33,636 bases of DNA from Mariprofundaceae bacterium (lineage in GTDB: Bacteria; Pseudomonadota; Zetaproteobacteria; Mariprofundales; Mariprofundaceae). The notes beneath the pieces were generated by a model. The model was not told where the DNA came from, did not search any database, and saw nothing but the letters and a program-made list of their open reading frames with translations. Made by a program: the position numbers and the translations under genes. Shown one piece after another: positions 9,376 through 17,781 of the stretch (its first letter is position 1; every line of letters begins with the position of its first letter). The stretch is taken from NCBI GenBank assembly GCA_027018935.1, contig JALUXZ010000234.1, positions 1 through 33,636 of the forward strand, in the 5' to 3' direction.

Positions 9376-10779
9376 ATGTCCAAGACATTGTTTGAAAAAG
9401 TTTGGCAGCAGCATGTGGTGAAAGCCAATGATGATGGTTCCGTATTATTGTATATTGATCGGCAGTTGGTGCATGAAGTGACCAGCCCGCAAGCATTTGA
9501 AGGCTTGAGAGTGGCAGGGCGCAAGCCTTGGCGCGTAAGCGCATCTGTGGCAACACCTGATCATAATGTACCAACGACTGGGTTAGAGTTTGGTATTACA
9601 GATCCTGTGGCAAGAACACAGGTCGAAGCATTGGATGCGAATTGCAAAGAGTTTGGCATTAAAGAATTTTCTATGGGTGATATTCGTCAGGGAATCGTGC
9701 ATGTAGTTGGTCCTGAGCAAGGTTTGGTTTTGCCAGGTATGACTGTGGTATGTGGCGATTCACATACATCCACGCATGGCGCATTGGGCGCGATTGCGAT
9801 GGGCATTGGCACTTCGGAAGTTGAGCATGTTTTGGCGACTCAAACATTGATTCAGAAGAAGCCGAAAGTCATGCGTATTTCTGTCGATGGTGATTTGTCA
9901 GTAGGTATTACAGGTAAAGATGTTGCATTGTATATCATTGGTGAAATTGGTACGGCTGGCGGTACGGGTTATGCGATTGAATTTGCAGGCTCGGCGATTC
10001 GCTCATTGAGCATGGAAGGACGTATGAGTTTATGCAATATGACCATTGAGGCTGGGGCGCGTTGTGGCATGGTGGCCGTGGATGATGTGACCATTGATTA
10101 TGTGAAAGGTCGCCCATCAACGCCGACTGGCGATGTGTGGCAGCAGGCGGAAGCAGCATGGCGTGAATTATATTCGGATGCGGATGCTGTCTTTGATAAA
10201 GAATTAAATTTAAATGCCGCTGATATTGTGCCGCAGGTAACATGGGGAACCAGCCCTGAAATGGTTGTGCCGATTACTGGCTCAACACCTGCCTTGGCAG
10301 ATGCCAAAGATGATGTGCAACGTGAAGGTTGGACACGTGCATTTGAATATATGGGGCTAAAAGAAAATACGCCGATGTCAGATATTTTGATTGATAAAGT
10401 GTTTATTGGCTCTTGTACCAATGCACGTATCGAAGATTTTCGTGCAGCAGCAGCTATTGCTAAAGGTCATAAAGTTGCGGGTAATGTAAAGTTGGCAATG
10501 GTGGTTCCTGGTTCAGGTTTGGTGAAAAAACAGGCGGAAGAAGAAGGCTTGGATGTGATTTTTAAAGCGGCAGGTTTTGAGTGGCGTGAACCAGGTTGTT
10601 CGATGTGTTTGGCAATGAATGCAGATCGTTTGAACAATGGTGAGCGTTGTGCCTCTACATCCAATCGTAATTTTGAAGGTCGTCAGGGTGCGGGTGGGCG
10701 CACGCACTTATTAAGCCCAGCGATGGCAGCGGCAGCGGCGATTAAAGGTCATTTTGTAGACATTCGGAATTGGAGTTAA
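9376..10779 (+). CDS. leuC: 3-isopropylmalate dehydratase large subunit
   Basis: '[15 protein letters not shown]', '[29 protein letters not shown]', '[17 protein letters not shown]'; ATG 9376 with upstream GGGAG (ORF opens at GTG 9370). Confidence 0.96.
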   Translation: MSKTLFEKVWQQHVVKANDDGSVLLYIDRQLVHEVTSPQAFEGLRVAGRKPWRVSASVATPDHNVPTTGLEFGITDPVARTQVEALDANCKEFGIKEFSMGDIRQGIVHVVGPEQGLVLPGMTVVCGDSHTSTHGALGAIAMGIGTSEVEHVLATQTLIQKKPKVMRISVDGDLSVGITGKDVALYIIGEIGTAGGTGYAIEFAGSAIRSLSMEGRMSLCNMTIEAGARCGMVAVDDVTIDYVKGRPSTPTGDVWQQAEAAWRELYSDADAVFDKELNLNAADIVPQVTWGTSPEMVVPITGSTPALADAKDDVQREGWTRAFEYMGLKENTPMSDILIDKVFIGSCTNARIEDFRAAAAIAKGHKVAGNVKLAMVVPGSGLVKKQAEEEGLDVIFKAAGFEWREPGCSMCLAMNADRLNNGERCASTSNRNFEGRQGAGGRTHLLSPAMAAAAAIKGHFVDIRNWS

Positions 10780-10782
10780 GTC

Positions 10783-11418
10783 ATGCAAGCATTTACAACG
10801 TTAAACGGACTGGTTGTACCAATTGATCGTGCCAATGTGGATACTGATGCGATTATTCCAAAACAGTTTCTAAAAAGTATCAAACGTACAGGTTATGGTC
10901 CTTTTTTATTTGATGAATGGCGTTATAAAGATGTCGGTCAACCTGAAATGGACTGCACAAATAGACCATTAAAAAAAGACTTTGTACTGAATCAGTCGCG
11001 TTATCAGGGTGCGCAGATTTTGCTGGCACGCGAGAATTTTGGTTGTGGATCGTCACGTGAGCATGCGCCGTGGGCGATTTTGGATTATGGCATTTCATGT
11101 GTGATTGCACCGAGCTTTGCGGATATTTTTTATAATAATTGTTTTAAAAATGGTGTGTTGCCAGTTGTATTAAGTGATGACGAAATGGATGTGTTGTTTT
11201 CTGAAACACAGGCGGCAGAAGGTTATAAGCTTAGTATTGATTTGGCAGCGCAAGCCGTAACTACGCCAAGTGGACAAACCTTTCGTTTTGAAGTTGATGA
11301 CTTTCGCAAACATTGTTTGTTAAATGGTTTGGACGACATTGCGTTGACCTTGCAGAATGCTGAAGTGATTCGTGATTATGAGGGAAAACGTAAGAAAGAA
11401 GCAGCTTGGTTGTTTTAA
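10783..11418 (+). CDS. leuD: 3-isopropylmalate dehydratase small subunit
   Basis: '[31 protein letters not shown]', '[23 protein letters not shown]'. Confidence 0.96.
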   Translation: MQAFTTLNGLVVPIDRANVDTDAIIPKQFLKSIKRTGYGPFLFDEWRYKDVGQPEMDCTNRPLKKDFVLNQSRYQGAQILLARENFGCGSSREHAPWAILDYGISCVIAPSFADIFYNNCFKNGVLPVVLSDDEMDVLFSETQAAEGYKLSIDLAAQAVTTPSGQTFRFEVDDFRKHCLLNGLDDIALTLQNAEVIRDYEGKRKKEAAWLF

Positions 11419-11554
11419 AGCGGGCTGTTGAGTGTAATGATAGGGTGTAAAAATTTCTTTATGAGGGTGCTTGCAGCAAATTGAGAAAAGTATCAAACTT
11501 GCAGATGTATTGAGTTTTAGTGGTTTATGCGGATTTATAAACAGGAGAGTTGAA

Positions 11555-12229
11555 ATGAAAAAATATATATTGATGGCGACAGTCTTACTTCTCAGCGCAT
11601 GTGTGACAGGCCCTGATGATCCAAACAAGCATACCAAACAAAATGCTGCTGGTGGTGCAGCTGCAGGTGCTTTATTGGGTGCGATTATTGGCTATCAAGG
11701 TGACCATTCTGGCGGCGCATTACGTGGCGCATTAGCTGGAGCAGCTGTTGGTGGTGCGCTTGGAGCTGGTACAGGCATCTATATGGATAAACAGCAGGCA
11801 GAGTTTGAACGTACACTGGCATCTGAGCGCCGTGCTAATCAAATTGAAGTGGAACGTTTGAAAAATGAAAACCTTAAAATAACCATGAACTCTGAAGTAT
11901 CATTTGATTTCAATTCATCTGCATTAAAGCCAGCGTTTAGCCGTACTTTGGACAAGGTGGCGAATATTTTACAGCGTTATCCGCGCTCAAGCATTCGTAT
12001 TATTGGACATACTGATAATGTAGGTTCAGCGGCATACAATCAGCGTTTATCTGAAGATCGTGCCAATGCCGTGGCATGGAGCTTGGAAGATGCGGGGGTG
12101 AGCCCGCAGCGTGTGACTACGGAAGGGCGTGGTGAATCACAACCGCGTGTTAGCAATGATTCAGAAGCAGGCCGTCAACTTAACCGTCGTGTTGAAATGT
12201 TGATTGTACCAGATAAAGATATTCAGTAA
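11555..12229 (+). CDS. OmpA family lipoprotein with glycine-zipper-like region
   Basis: Lipobox 'LLLSACVTG' after 'MKKYILMATV'; 'AAAGALLGAIIGYQGDHSGGALRGALAGAAVGGALG'; C-terminal 'RIIGHTDNVGSAAYNQRLSEDRANAV'; ORF opens at 11471. Confidence 0.9.
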   Translation: MKKYILMATVLLLSACVTGPDDPNKHTKQNAAGGAAAGALLGAIIGYQGDHSGGALRGALAGAAVGGALGAGTGIYMDKQQAEFERTLASERRANQIEVERLKNENLKITMNSEVSFDFNSSALKPAFSRTLDKVANILQRYPRSSIRIIGHTDNVGSAAYNQRLSEDRANAVAWSLEDAGVSPQRVTTEGRGESQPRVSNDSEAGRQLNRRVEMLIVPDKDIQ

Positions 12230-12239
12230 TTACCATGTT

Positions 12240-12266
12240 GAGAAGCGGCTGCTTTAGCCGCTTCTC
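12240..12266 (+). terminator. Strong hairpin, probable terminator (no long U-tract)
   Basis: GAGAAGCGGCT-GCTTT-AGCCGCTTCTC. Confidence 0.6.
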
Positions 12267-12295
12267 GCTGGTTAATTTCGATAAAGGATTCTAAA

Positions 12296-13012
12296 GTGAC
12301 TGTTAAAGTTCAACGCAATGAGCCTTGCCCATGTGGCAGCGGCAAGAAATATAAAAAGTGCTGTATGCTTCAAAAACGTGAGCAGAGCGTGGCAAGTTTG
12401 GGGCGCAAAGAAGGTGTTCAGCTTGCATTGACTTGGCTGAATCAGCATTACAGCGAAGCGATTGAAGCTTGGGTTGAGAAGGTTTGGCTTGATGGTATAT
12501 CGGATGAGCAAAGGGCTGGTATTGCCAGTGCGGATGCAAGAATTCGCAGTATCCATGACATTAACTTGTTAGAACAATTATTATCAGAAGGAAACTTCTT
12601 AGATATAGATGGCGAGTCCTGTGCATTGACATTGGTGCTTGCTGCGGATGATCTGGGCTTGAATGATGCTCAACGTGATTATTTGAAGCAACTACCAACC
12701 TGTGCCTTGCAATTGTATCAAGTAACAGCTTGTCAGGCAGGTCAAAGCTTTACTGTGTGTGACGCTTTGAAAGATAAGGGTAAGGAAATTGTTATTGTTG
12801 ATAGTTATGCCAGCCGCATGTTTGAAGAGGATGATGTTGTTGCTTTAAGATTGCTGGAAACGCCTGCAGGTATGGAAACATCAGGTGCGATTTATCATAT
12901 TCCTGAAGCTTATGTGCAGGAATTAAAAGAGGCTTTATTGACCGCGAAACCAAAAGAGCACGCGAAGGTGCTGACTGCACGTTGGCTGGAGCTTGTCGCA
13001 GCCCATGTTTAG
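12296..13012 (+). CDS. SEC-C metal-binding motif protein (YchJ-like N-terminus)
   Basis: 'VQRNEPCPCGSGKKYKKCC'; GTG start. Confidence 0.85.
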   Translation: MTVKVQRNEPCPCGSGKKYKKCCMLQKREQSVASLGRKEGVQLALTWLNQHYSEAIEAWVEKVWLDGISDEQRAGIASADARIRSIHDINLLEQLLSEGNFLDIDGESCALTLVLAADDLGLNDAQRDYLKQLPTCALQLYQVTACQAGQSFTVCDALKDKGKEIVIVDSYASRMFEEDDVVALRLLETPAGMETSGAIYHIPEAYVQELKEALLTAKPKEHAKVLTARWLELVAAHV

Positions 13013-13018
13013 AGGCTA

Positions 13019-13179
13019 GGGCACCTCGAAAAACCTCGCACGAATTAAACGACGTTGATTTTCGCTCATAGCAAGGTGCAGTAAAATGAGTAATATCATC
13101 GCTATTGTCCATTTTATTCAACGCAGCTAGGGGTGAAAAGCACAAGTTTGGCGAAGTGCCGAGGTTTTTCGAGGTACCC
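13019..13179 (+). mobile_element. 161-bp MITE-like element, copy 2
   Basis: Same TIRs and length as copy 1; flanks GCTA/GGTA (imperfect duplication); begins 7 bp after the SEC-C stop. Confidence 0.85.
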
Positions 13180-13290
13180 GGTATTAAGCAGGCTCTACTC
13201 AGAAACTAAAACACTTCTGTATTTTCATTGAGCGCAGGGTTAGCCAAACTTTTATTGGATACTTCTGAGAGTTTGGGGAATACAGTACCT

Positions 13291-13455
13291 AGGGAGGTGC
13301 TGATTAACTCTGGATGAGTGGATATGCGATTCAAAATTTTCAACCCCAAGGCGGCAAGCGCAAGTAATAGCACCGCTATTGTTAAGTTTGCCAACGCCAG
13401 CGTTGGTAATTTTGGGCGCATAAACACCATGCATTGAGTTAATCAGCACCTCCCT
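13291..13455. mobile_element. 165-bp TIR element, second MITE-like family
   Basis: Perfect 20-bp TIRs AGGGAGGTGCTGATTAACTC (13291-13310) and GAGTTAATCAGCACCTCCCT (13436-13455); arms partly similar further inward. Confidence 0.7.
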
Positions 13456-13465
13456 GATGGAAAGT

Positions 13466-14161
13466 CTAGAAGTCTAGCATCTTTATTTTAAGTTGGAAAA
13501 AAAACAATGCCACCATTTTAGGCTCAACCTTTGGGATGTAGGTCATATTGACTGATACGTATTCTGTCCCTATAGAGAGTACAGGTAATAACCCTAGGAA
13601 TGGTTTGTTATTACGAAATCCTTTTCGTGTCATGAGGAAAGAAACAACTCCCGCATCAACGTGCAAGTTATCCAGCTTTTCAGAAACTGTAAAACGCCGC
13701 ACAATGCCCCCACCTGCATAATAAGAAGCATTTGAATTGGAATCAAGAAACCCTGATGCACTCACAAAGGGAATCCAGTTCTCATGCCATGGGTCAAAAT
13801 CATATTGCAGGCCACCGCCCCAATTATCTTCATTATAGGTTTGGCTGGCTGGGGCAGATTCAAGGTGAATCGCTTTGCCATTTAGTAGCGCATGCAAACT
13901 ACCCGCTTCGGCATGGTCAACGCTAGATAGCATAGAAACACTTATAAGCAGCAATAAAAGTGATAGCCCTGTAGACACACCAAGCTTGTTGCTTTTTGGA
14001 AAATAGGTTGACCTTCTTTGTGCTTTAAAATAGTTGCGAGACTTATCTGTCGCTCTGAATAAACACGACTTTAGTGTCTTGAGCATCAGCTTGGGGACAT
14101 AGAACAAATAAATAGCGGTGTAGCAAGAAGATGTATTGTTAATTTGTAATTGTTTACTCAT
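13466..14161 (-). CDS. PagP-like outer-membrane beta-barrel protein (lipid A acyltransferase-like)
   Basis: 'YNEDNWGGG', 'FLDSNSNASYYAGG', 'LLPVLSIGTEYVSVNMTYIP' parallel recalled E. coli PagP 'YNERPWGGG', 'FKDSWNKWEPIAG', '[20 protein letters not shown]'; internal signal-like hydrophobic stretch; true start probably downstream. Confidence 0.6.
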   Translation of the reverse strand: MSKQLQINNTSSCYTAIYLFYVPKLMLKTLKSCLFRATDKSRNYFKAQRRSTYFPKSNKLGVSTGLSLLLLLISVSMLSSVDHAEAGSLHALLNGKAIHLESAPASQTYNEDNWGGGLQYDFDPWHENWIPFVSASGFLDSNSNASYYAGGGIVRRFTVSEKLDNLHVDAGVVSFLMTRKGFRNNKPFLGLLPVLSIGTEYVSVNMTYIPKVEPKMVALFFFQLKIKMLDF

Positions 14162-14304
14162 GTATGAGCATAAGCATATTACAAGCCAAGATATAAATGA
14201 TTCGGAACTATGGTTTATAAGTGTTTAATTCCATGTTAGAAAATTGTCACCTCAGAGGTGTGGATAGCTTGAGTTGTGTGTTGTTTTCCTGAACTAAGGG
14301 TGAG

Positions 14305-14429
14305 TTTATCATATTTCTGAAGCTCATGTGCAGGAATTAAAAGAGGCTTTGTTGACCGCGAAACCAAAAGAGCGTGCGGAGGTATTGACTGCACGTTGGT
14401 TGAAGCTTGTCGCTGCCCATGTTTAGAGG
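14305..14429 (+). pseudogene. Duplicated 3' tail of the SEC-C gene (remnant)
   Basis: 125 bp aligned without gaps to 12891-13015 with about 11 substitutions, including the same TAG stop and following AGG. Confidence 0.85.
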
Positions 14430-14441
14430 AACCTAAATAAA

Positions 14442-14476
14442 CCCGATCAGCCTAAAGGCTGGTCGGGCTTGTTGTT
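14442..14476. terminator. Bidirectional terminator
   Basis: CCCGATCAGCC-TAAA-GGCTGGTCGGG with T-rich tract on the + side and TTTATTT on the - side; just past the stop of the - strand barrel gene. Confidence 0.75.
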
Positions 14477-14477
14477 T

Positions 14478-15032
14478 TTAGAAGTGATAATTAGCGGTTG
14501 CGGAAATGCCTCTGATTTTAGCTTTAAAATTCTGAGAGCTGTCTGCTTTATTTGAATATTGTACATATTCAGCGCCAATAGAAATAGCATCTTGGATTTT
14601 ATACTCAAATCCTGCGCCGAAACTGACTTGAGTTTTTGTCTGACTTGTGGATGGGTTTCCGCCTCCAGTGACAGTTACTTTAGCCGTTGTCGCACCAATA
14701 AGTCCATAGATGCTGGCTTGTTCTGCAATGGGAAACTGTGGTTTTATCAAATAAGAGATAAAGCTTACTTTGGATGACACGCCTCCTGTATTACTTACCG
14801 TTGATGATTTGATTCCACCAATGCGTAACTCTGCACCAATATATGGGTTGAAATCAGCCCCTCCCTTCAGGAAGCCGCCAAAAGTTGAACTGGTTTTCAA
14901 GCCAGAGCCGAAATCGGTGGTGAAAGTTCCCAAACCAATACCCACATAAGGCTTCACTTCTGAAGCTTGTGCATTCACTGTCGCAAAAGCCACGATAATG
15001 CTGGCAGCAGCCACGTTAAAAAAAGTTTTCAT
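14478..15032 (-). CDS. Outer-membrane beta-barrel (porin family) protein
   Basis: Signal peptide 'MKTFFNVAAASIIVAFATVNAQA'; alternating strands 'KPYVGIGLGTF', 'FGAGFEYKI', 'GISATANYHF' ending in aromatic F; upstream RBS. Confidence 0.85.
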   Translation of the reverse strand: MKTFFNVAAASIIVAFATVNAQASEVKPYVGIGLGTFTTDFGSGLKTSSTFGGFLKGGADFNPYIGAELRIGGIKSSTVSNTGGVSSKVSFISYLIKPQFPIAEQASIYGLIGATTAKVTVTGGGNPSTSQTKTQVSFGAGFEYKIQDAISIGAEYVQYSNKADSSQNFKAKIRGISATANYHF

Positions 15033-15088
15033 ATTAATTCATTCTCCTTACTATTTTTAAGGGTGTTTAAGAAAGCACCAATTATTGC

Positions 15089-15117
15089 AAGCTAAGTGTG
15101 TGGGGGGGGGGAGTCAA
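15089..15117 (-). promoter_or_regulatory. Putative promoter with poly-C spacer upstream of the barrel gene
   Basis: - strand: TTGACT - C10 ACACACT (17 nt) - TAGCTT. Confidence 0.45.
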
Positions 15118-15178
15118 GCATCATCGATGCTATCCTTTTCTGGATGCTTTTTGTATGCGCTTGTTGTAAGATTTTCGC

Positions 15179-16840
15179 ATGTCTTATTTGGTATTGGCTC
15201 GACGCTGGCGGCCACAATGTTTTGCTGATCTTGTGGGTCAGGATGTGGTGGTTCGCACCCTTAAAAATGCTTTAAGCTCAAATAGTTTGGCACATGCTTA
15301 TTTGCTGACGGGAATTCGTGGTGTTGGCAAGACGACCATTGCACGTTTGATGGCAATGTCGGTGAATTGTTCTGATCAACATGATGGTGAGCCTTGTGGT
15401 AAGTGTGATGCATGTGTGGCGATTGCGGCTGGAAGTCATTTGGATGTACAAGAAATGGATGCTGCTAGCCATACGGGCGTAGATGATATGCGCGAAATTC
15501 TTGATGGTGTGCGTTATCCACCTGTGAGTTTGCCGTATAAAGTATATATTATTGATGAAGCGCATATGCTTTCAAAATCAGCATTTAATGCACTTTTGAA
15601 GACGCTTGAAGAACCGCCTGCGCAAGTATTATTTATTTTAGCCACGACTGAATCGGAAAAGTTACCTGTAACCGTGAGATCGCGCTGTCAGCGTTTTGAT
15701 TTGCGACGCTTGGGTGTGCAGGAAATAGCAGATTATTTAAAACATGTATTAACAAAAGAGTCTGTTGAAGCAGAGTTAGAAGCATTGTTGACCATTGCGC
15801 GTGCCGCAGATGGTAGTGTGCGTGATGCACTATCGTTAACTGAACGTGTATTGGCTTATGCGAATGAGAATATTAAGGCGGAGGATGTGCGTCAGGCTTT
15901 GGGGATGATTGGCCCTGAAGTGGTGCAGCAATTATCCGATGCTATTGTAGAAGGTGATGCAGAGGCAGCAGTATTGACCGTGCGACAGGCAGCCATGCAA
16001 GGTAGTGCGCCACGAGCATTGTTGCTGTCATTGTCGGAATTATGGCATCAAGTAGCCTGCATGAAAGTGGATGGTAGTTTGATTTCAGATGTGCCATCGG
16101 AGCAGACCCAGCAATGGCTTGAACAAGCTGTTATGCAGTGTTCTTCTGAAGGTTTGGATATGCGCTATCAGGTGTTGATTCATGGGCTGCGCGACTTGGG
16201 CTTGGTAGATGAACAACGTGGCGTGGAAATGATTGCCATGCGCTTGTGTCATTTGAATACACTGCTTGAAGGTAATCACTCTTTGCAGAAAAAAAAGCCT
16301 GGGCAAGAGGCTTCTTCGGTAAGTCATGCGAGGACTGAAAAATCTGAAACAGTGGTTACGGAGCGGGCGGAGTTGGTGAAGGCTGAGCCTAGTGTTGTAG
16401 TTCCTGTGGTTGAAAGAAAAAACTCTGAAGTAACCGAAAAAGTGCAGCCATCTTATGAGCGTTGGGAAGATGCTGTTGAGGCATATAGCCATGTTCGACC
16501 AGGTATAACGGCTTTGTTGGAGCATGTGATTTGTATTGAATATCAAGCATCGCAGGTGCGTTTGGCACTGGATGCACATCAGCAGCGAGCTATTGTAGCG
16601 CAAGAGCGTAAAGCCTTTGAAACATGGCTGAGGCGTGATGTGTTGTGGGAAAACAAATCGCAGGGTGGGCATGTGGAAACAATTTCTACAGTTCGAGCCC
16701 GACATGCGGATGAAGAGAAAAAGCGTGTATGGCAGGAGGCTGAACAAGATCCTGCGGTACAGCGATTAAAACAAGAACTGGATTGCCGTTTGGTGGATGT
16801 ACAGCCAGCGGCGAAAGAAAATGGAGTGAATGAGTCATGA
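15179..16840 (+). CDS. dnaX: DNA polymerase III subunit gamma/tau
   Basis: 'LARRWRPQCFADLVGQDVVVRTLKNAL', 'LLTGIRGVGKTTIARLMA', 'YIIDEAHMLSKSAFNALLKTLEEPP'. Confidence 0.96.
   Translation: MSYLVLARRWRPQCFADLVGQDVVVRTLKNALSSNSLAHAYLLTGIRGVGKTTIARLMAMSVNCSDQHDGEPCGKCDACVAIAAGSHLDVQEMDAASHTGVDDMREILDGVRYPPVSLPYKVYIIDEAHMLSKSAFNALLKTLEEPPAQVLFILATTESEKLPVTVRSRCQRFDLRRLGVQEIADYLKHVLTKESVEAELEALLTIARAADGSVRDALSLTERVLAYANENIKAEDVRQALGMIGPEVVQQLSDAIVEGDAEAAVLTVRQAAMQGSAPRALLLSLSELWHQVACMKVDGSLISDVPSEQTQQWLEQAVMQCSSEGLDMRYQVLIHGLRDLGLVDEQRGVEMIAMRLCHLNTLLEGNHSLQKKKPGQEASSVSHARTEKSETVVTERAELVKAEPSVVVPVVERKNSEVTEKVQPSYERWEDAVEAYSHVRPGITALLEHVICIEYQASQVRLALDAHQQRAIVAQERKAFETWLRRDVLWENKSQGGHVETISTVRARHADEEKKRVWQEAEQDPAVQRLKQELDCRLVDVQPAAKENGVNES
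16289..16313 (+). other. dnaX: Candidate slippage/frameshift site in dnaX
   Basis: A8 run (AAA AAA AAG in frame) overlapping hairpin AAGCCT-GGGCAAG-AGGCTT; -1 frame stops at 16336-16338, +1 frame at 16320-16322. Confidence 0.55.
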
Positions 16841-17154
16841 TGAATATTGGTAAAATGATGAAAAAAGCCCAAGAAATGCAAGCTAATATGAAAGGTTTGC
16901 AGGAAGAACTGGCGAAGATTGAAGTCAGTGGTGAGTCAGGTGGCGGCATGGTGAAGGTGATGATGTCGGGTGATCGACAGGTGAAATCCATTGTGATTGA
17001 AGATGAGCTATGGGAAGAAAAAGATAAGTCATTGATTGAAGATTTGGTGGCAGCAGCGGTGAATGCAGCGAGCCAAATTGCCGAAGAAAAATCCAAAGAA
17101 GAGCAGCAAAAATTGATGGCAGGTTTGCCATTACCACCAGGCTTTTCGCTTTGA
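16837..17154 (+). CDS. ybaB: YbaB/EbfC family nucleoid-associated protein
   Basis: 'NIGKMMKKAQEMQANMKGLQEELAKIEVSGESGGGMVKV...GLPLPPGF'; between dnaX and recR. Confidence 0.95.
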   Translation: MMNIGKMMKKAQEMQANMKGLQEELAKIEVSGESGGGMVKVMMSGDRQVKSIVIEDELWEEKDKSLIEDLVAAAVNAASQIAEEKSKEEQQKLMAGLPLPPGFSL

Positions 17155-17777
17155 TACAGCATTTCCCAGGCATGCCTTTGCCCTTGGCGCAGTTGGTCGA
17201 GCAATTAAGCGGCTTGCCAGGTATCGGTCCAAAGACTGCCATGCGTTTAAGTCTGAATTTGTTATCCAAACCCGAAGAAGAAGTGAAACAGCTAGCAGGA
17301 ACGTTGGCTGGTTTGCATCAAACAATGGGCTTTTGCTCGCGTTGTGGAAGCTTTGCCGAACATCAACATTGTACGGTATGTGATCAAGTGAGGCGTGATG
17401 GCTCGGTGGTTTGTGTGGTTGAGCAGCCAGTGGATGTTTTAATGCTTGAGCGCGGACAAGGCTTTACGGGGCATTATCATGTATTGCATGGGCGATTAAG
17501 CCCTATAGATGGTATGGGAGCGGAACAATTAAACTTTGCAGCATTGGATAAACGTGTGGCATCGGGGGTGGTTCAAGAGCTTATTTTGGCAACCAGTGCC
17601 ACGGTGGATGGTGAAGCAACAGCACATTTCACTGCACGTCGTTATAGCACCTCTGATGTGAAAGTATCACGTATTGCACGCGGTGTGCCTGAAGGTGGTG
17701 AATTGGAATATTTGGATGAATATACCTTGGCGCGCGCACTGGATCAGCGGGTGTTGTGGGAACAGTTGTCCAGTTAA
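17151..17777 (+). CDS. recR: Recombination protein RecR
   Basis: 'LVEQLSGLPGIGPKTAMRLSLNLL', zinc finger 'CSRCGSFAEHQHCTVC', 'VVCVVEQPVDVL'; TTG start. Confidence 0.95.
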   Translation: MIQHFPGMPLPLAQLVEQLSGLPGIGPKTAMRLSLNLLSKPEEEVKQLAGTLAGLHQTMGFCSRCGSFAEHQHCTVCDQVRRDGSVVCVVEQPVDVLMLERGQGFTGHYHVLHGRLSPIDGMGAEQLNFAALDKRVASGVVQELILATSATVDGEATAHFTARRYSTSDVKVSRIARGVPEGGELEYLDEYTLARALDQRVLWEQLSS

Positions 17778-17781
17778 ATCA

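Noticed and set aside
15033-15178. Possible 4.5S RNA (ffs) upstream of dnaX, a common location
   Set aside because: No recognisable SRP RNA core motifs in this interval.
16085-16747. 220-aa antisense ORF within dnaX
   Set aside because: Fully inside a confidently identified dnaX CDS; composition looks like an antisense shadow.
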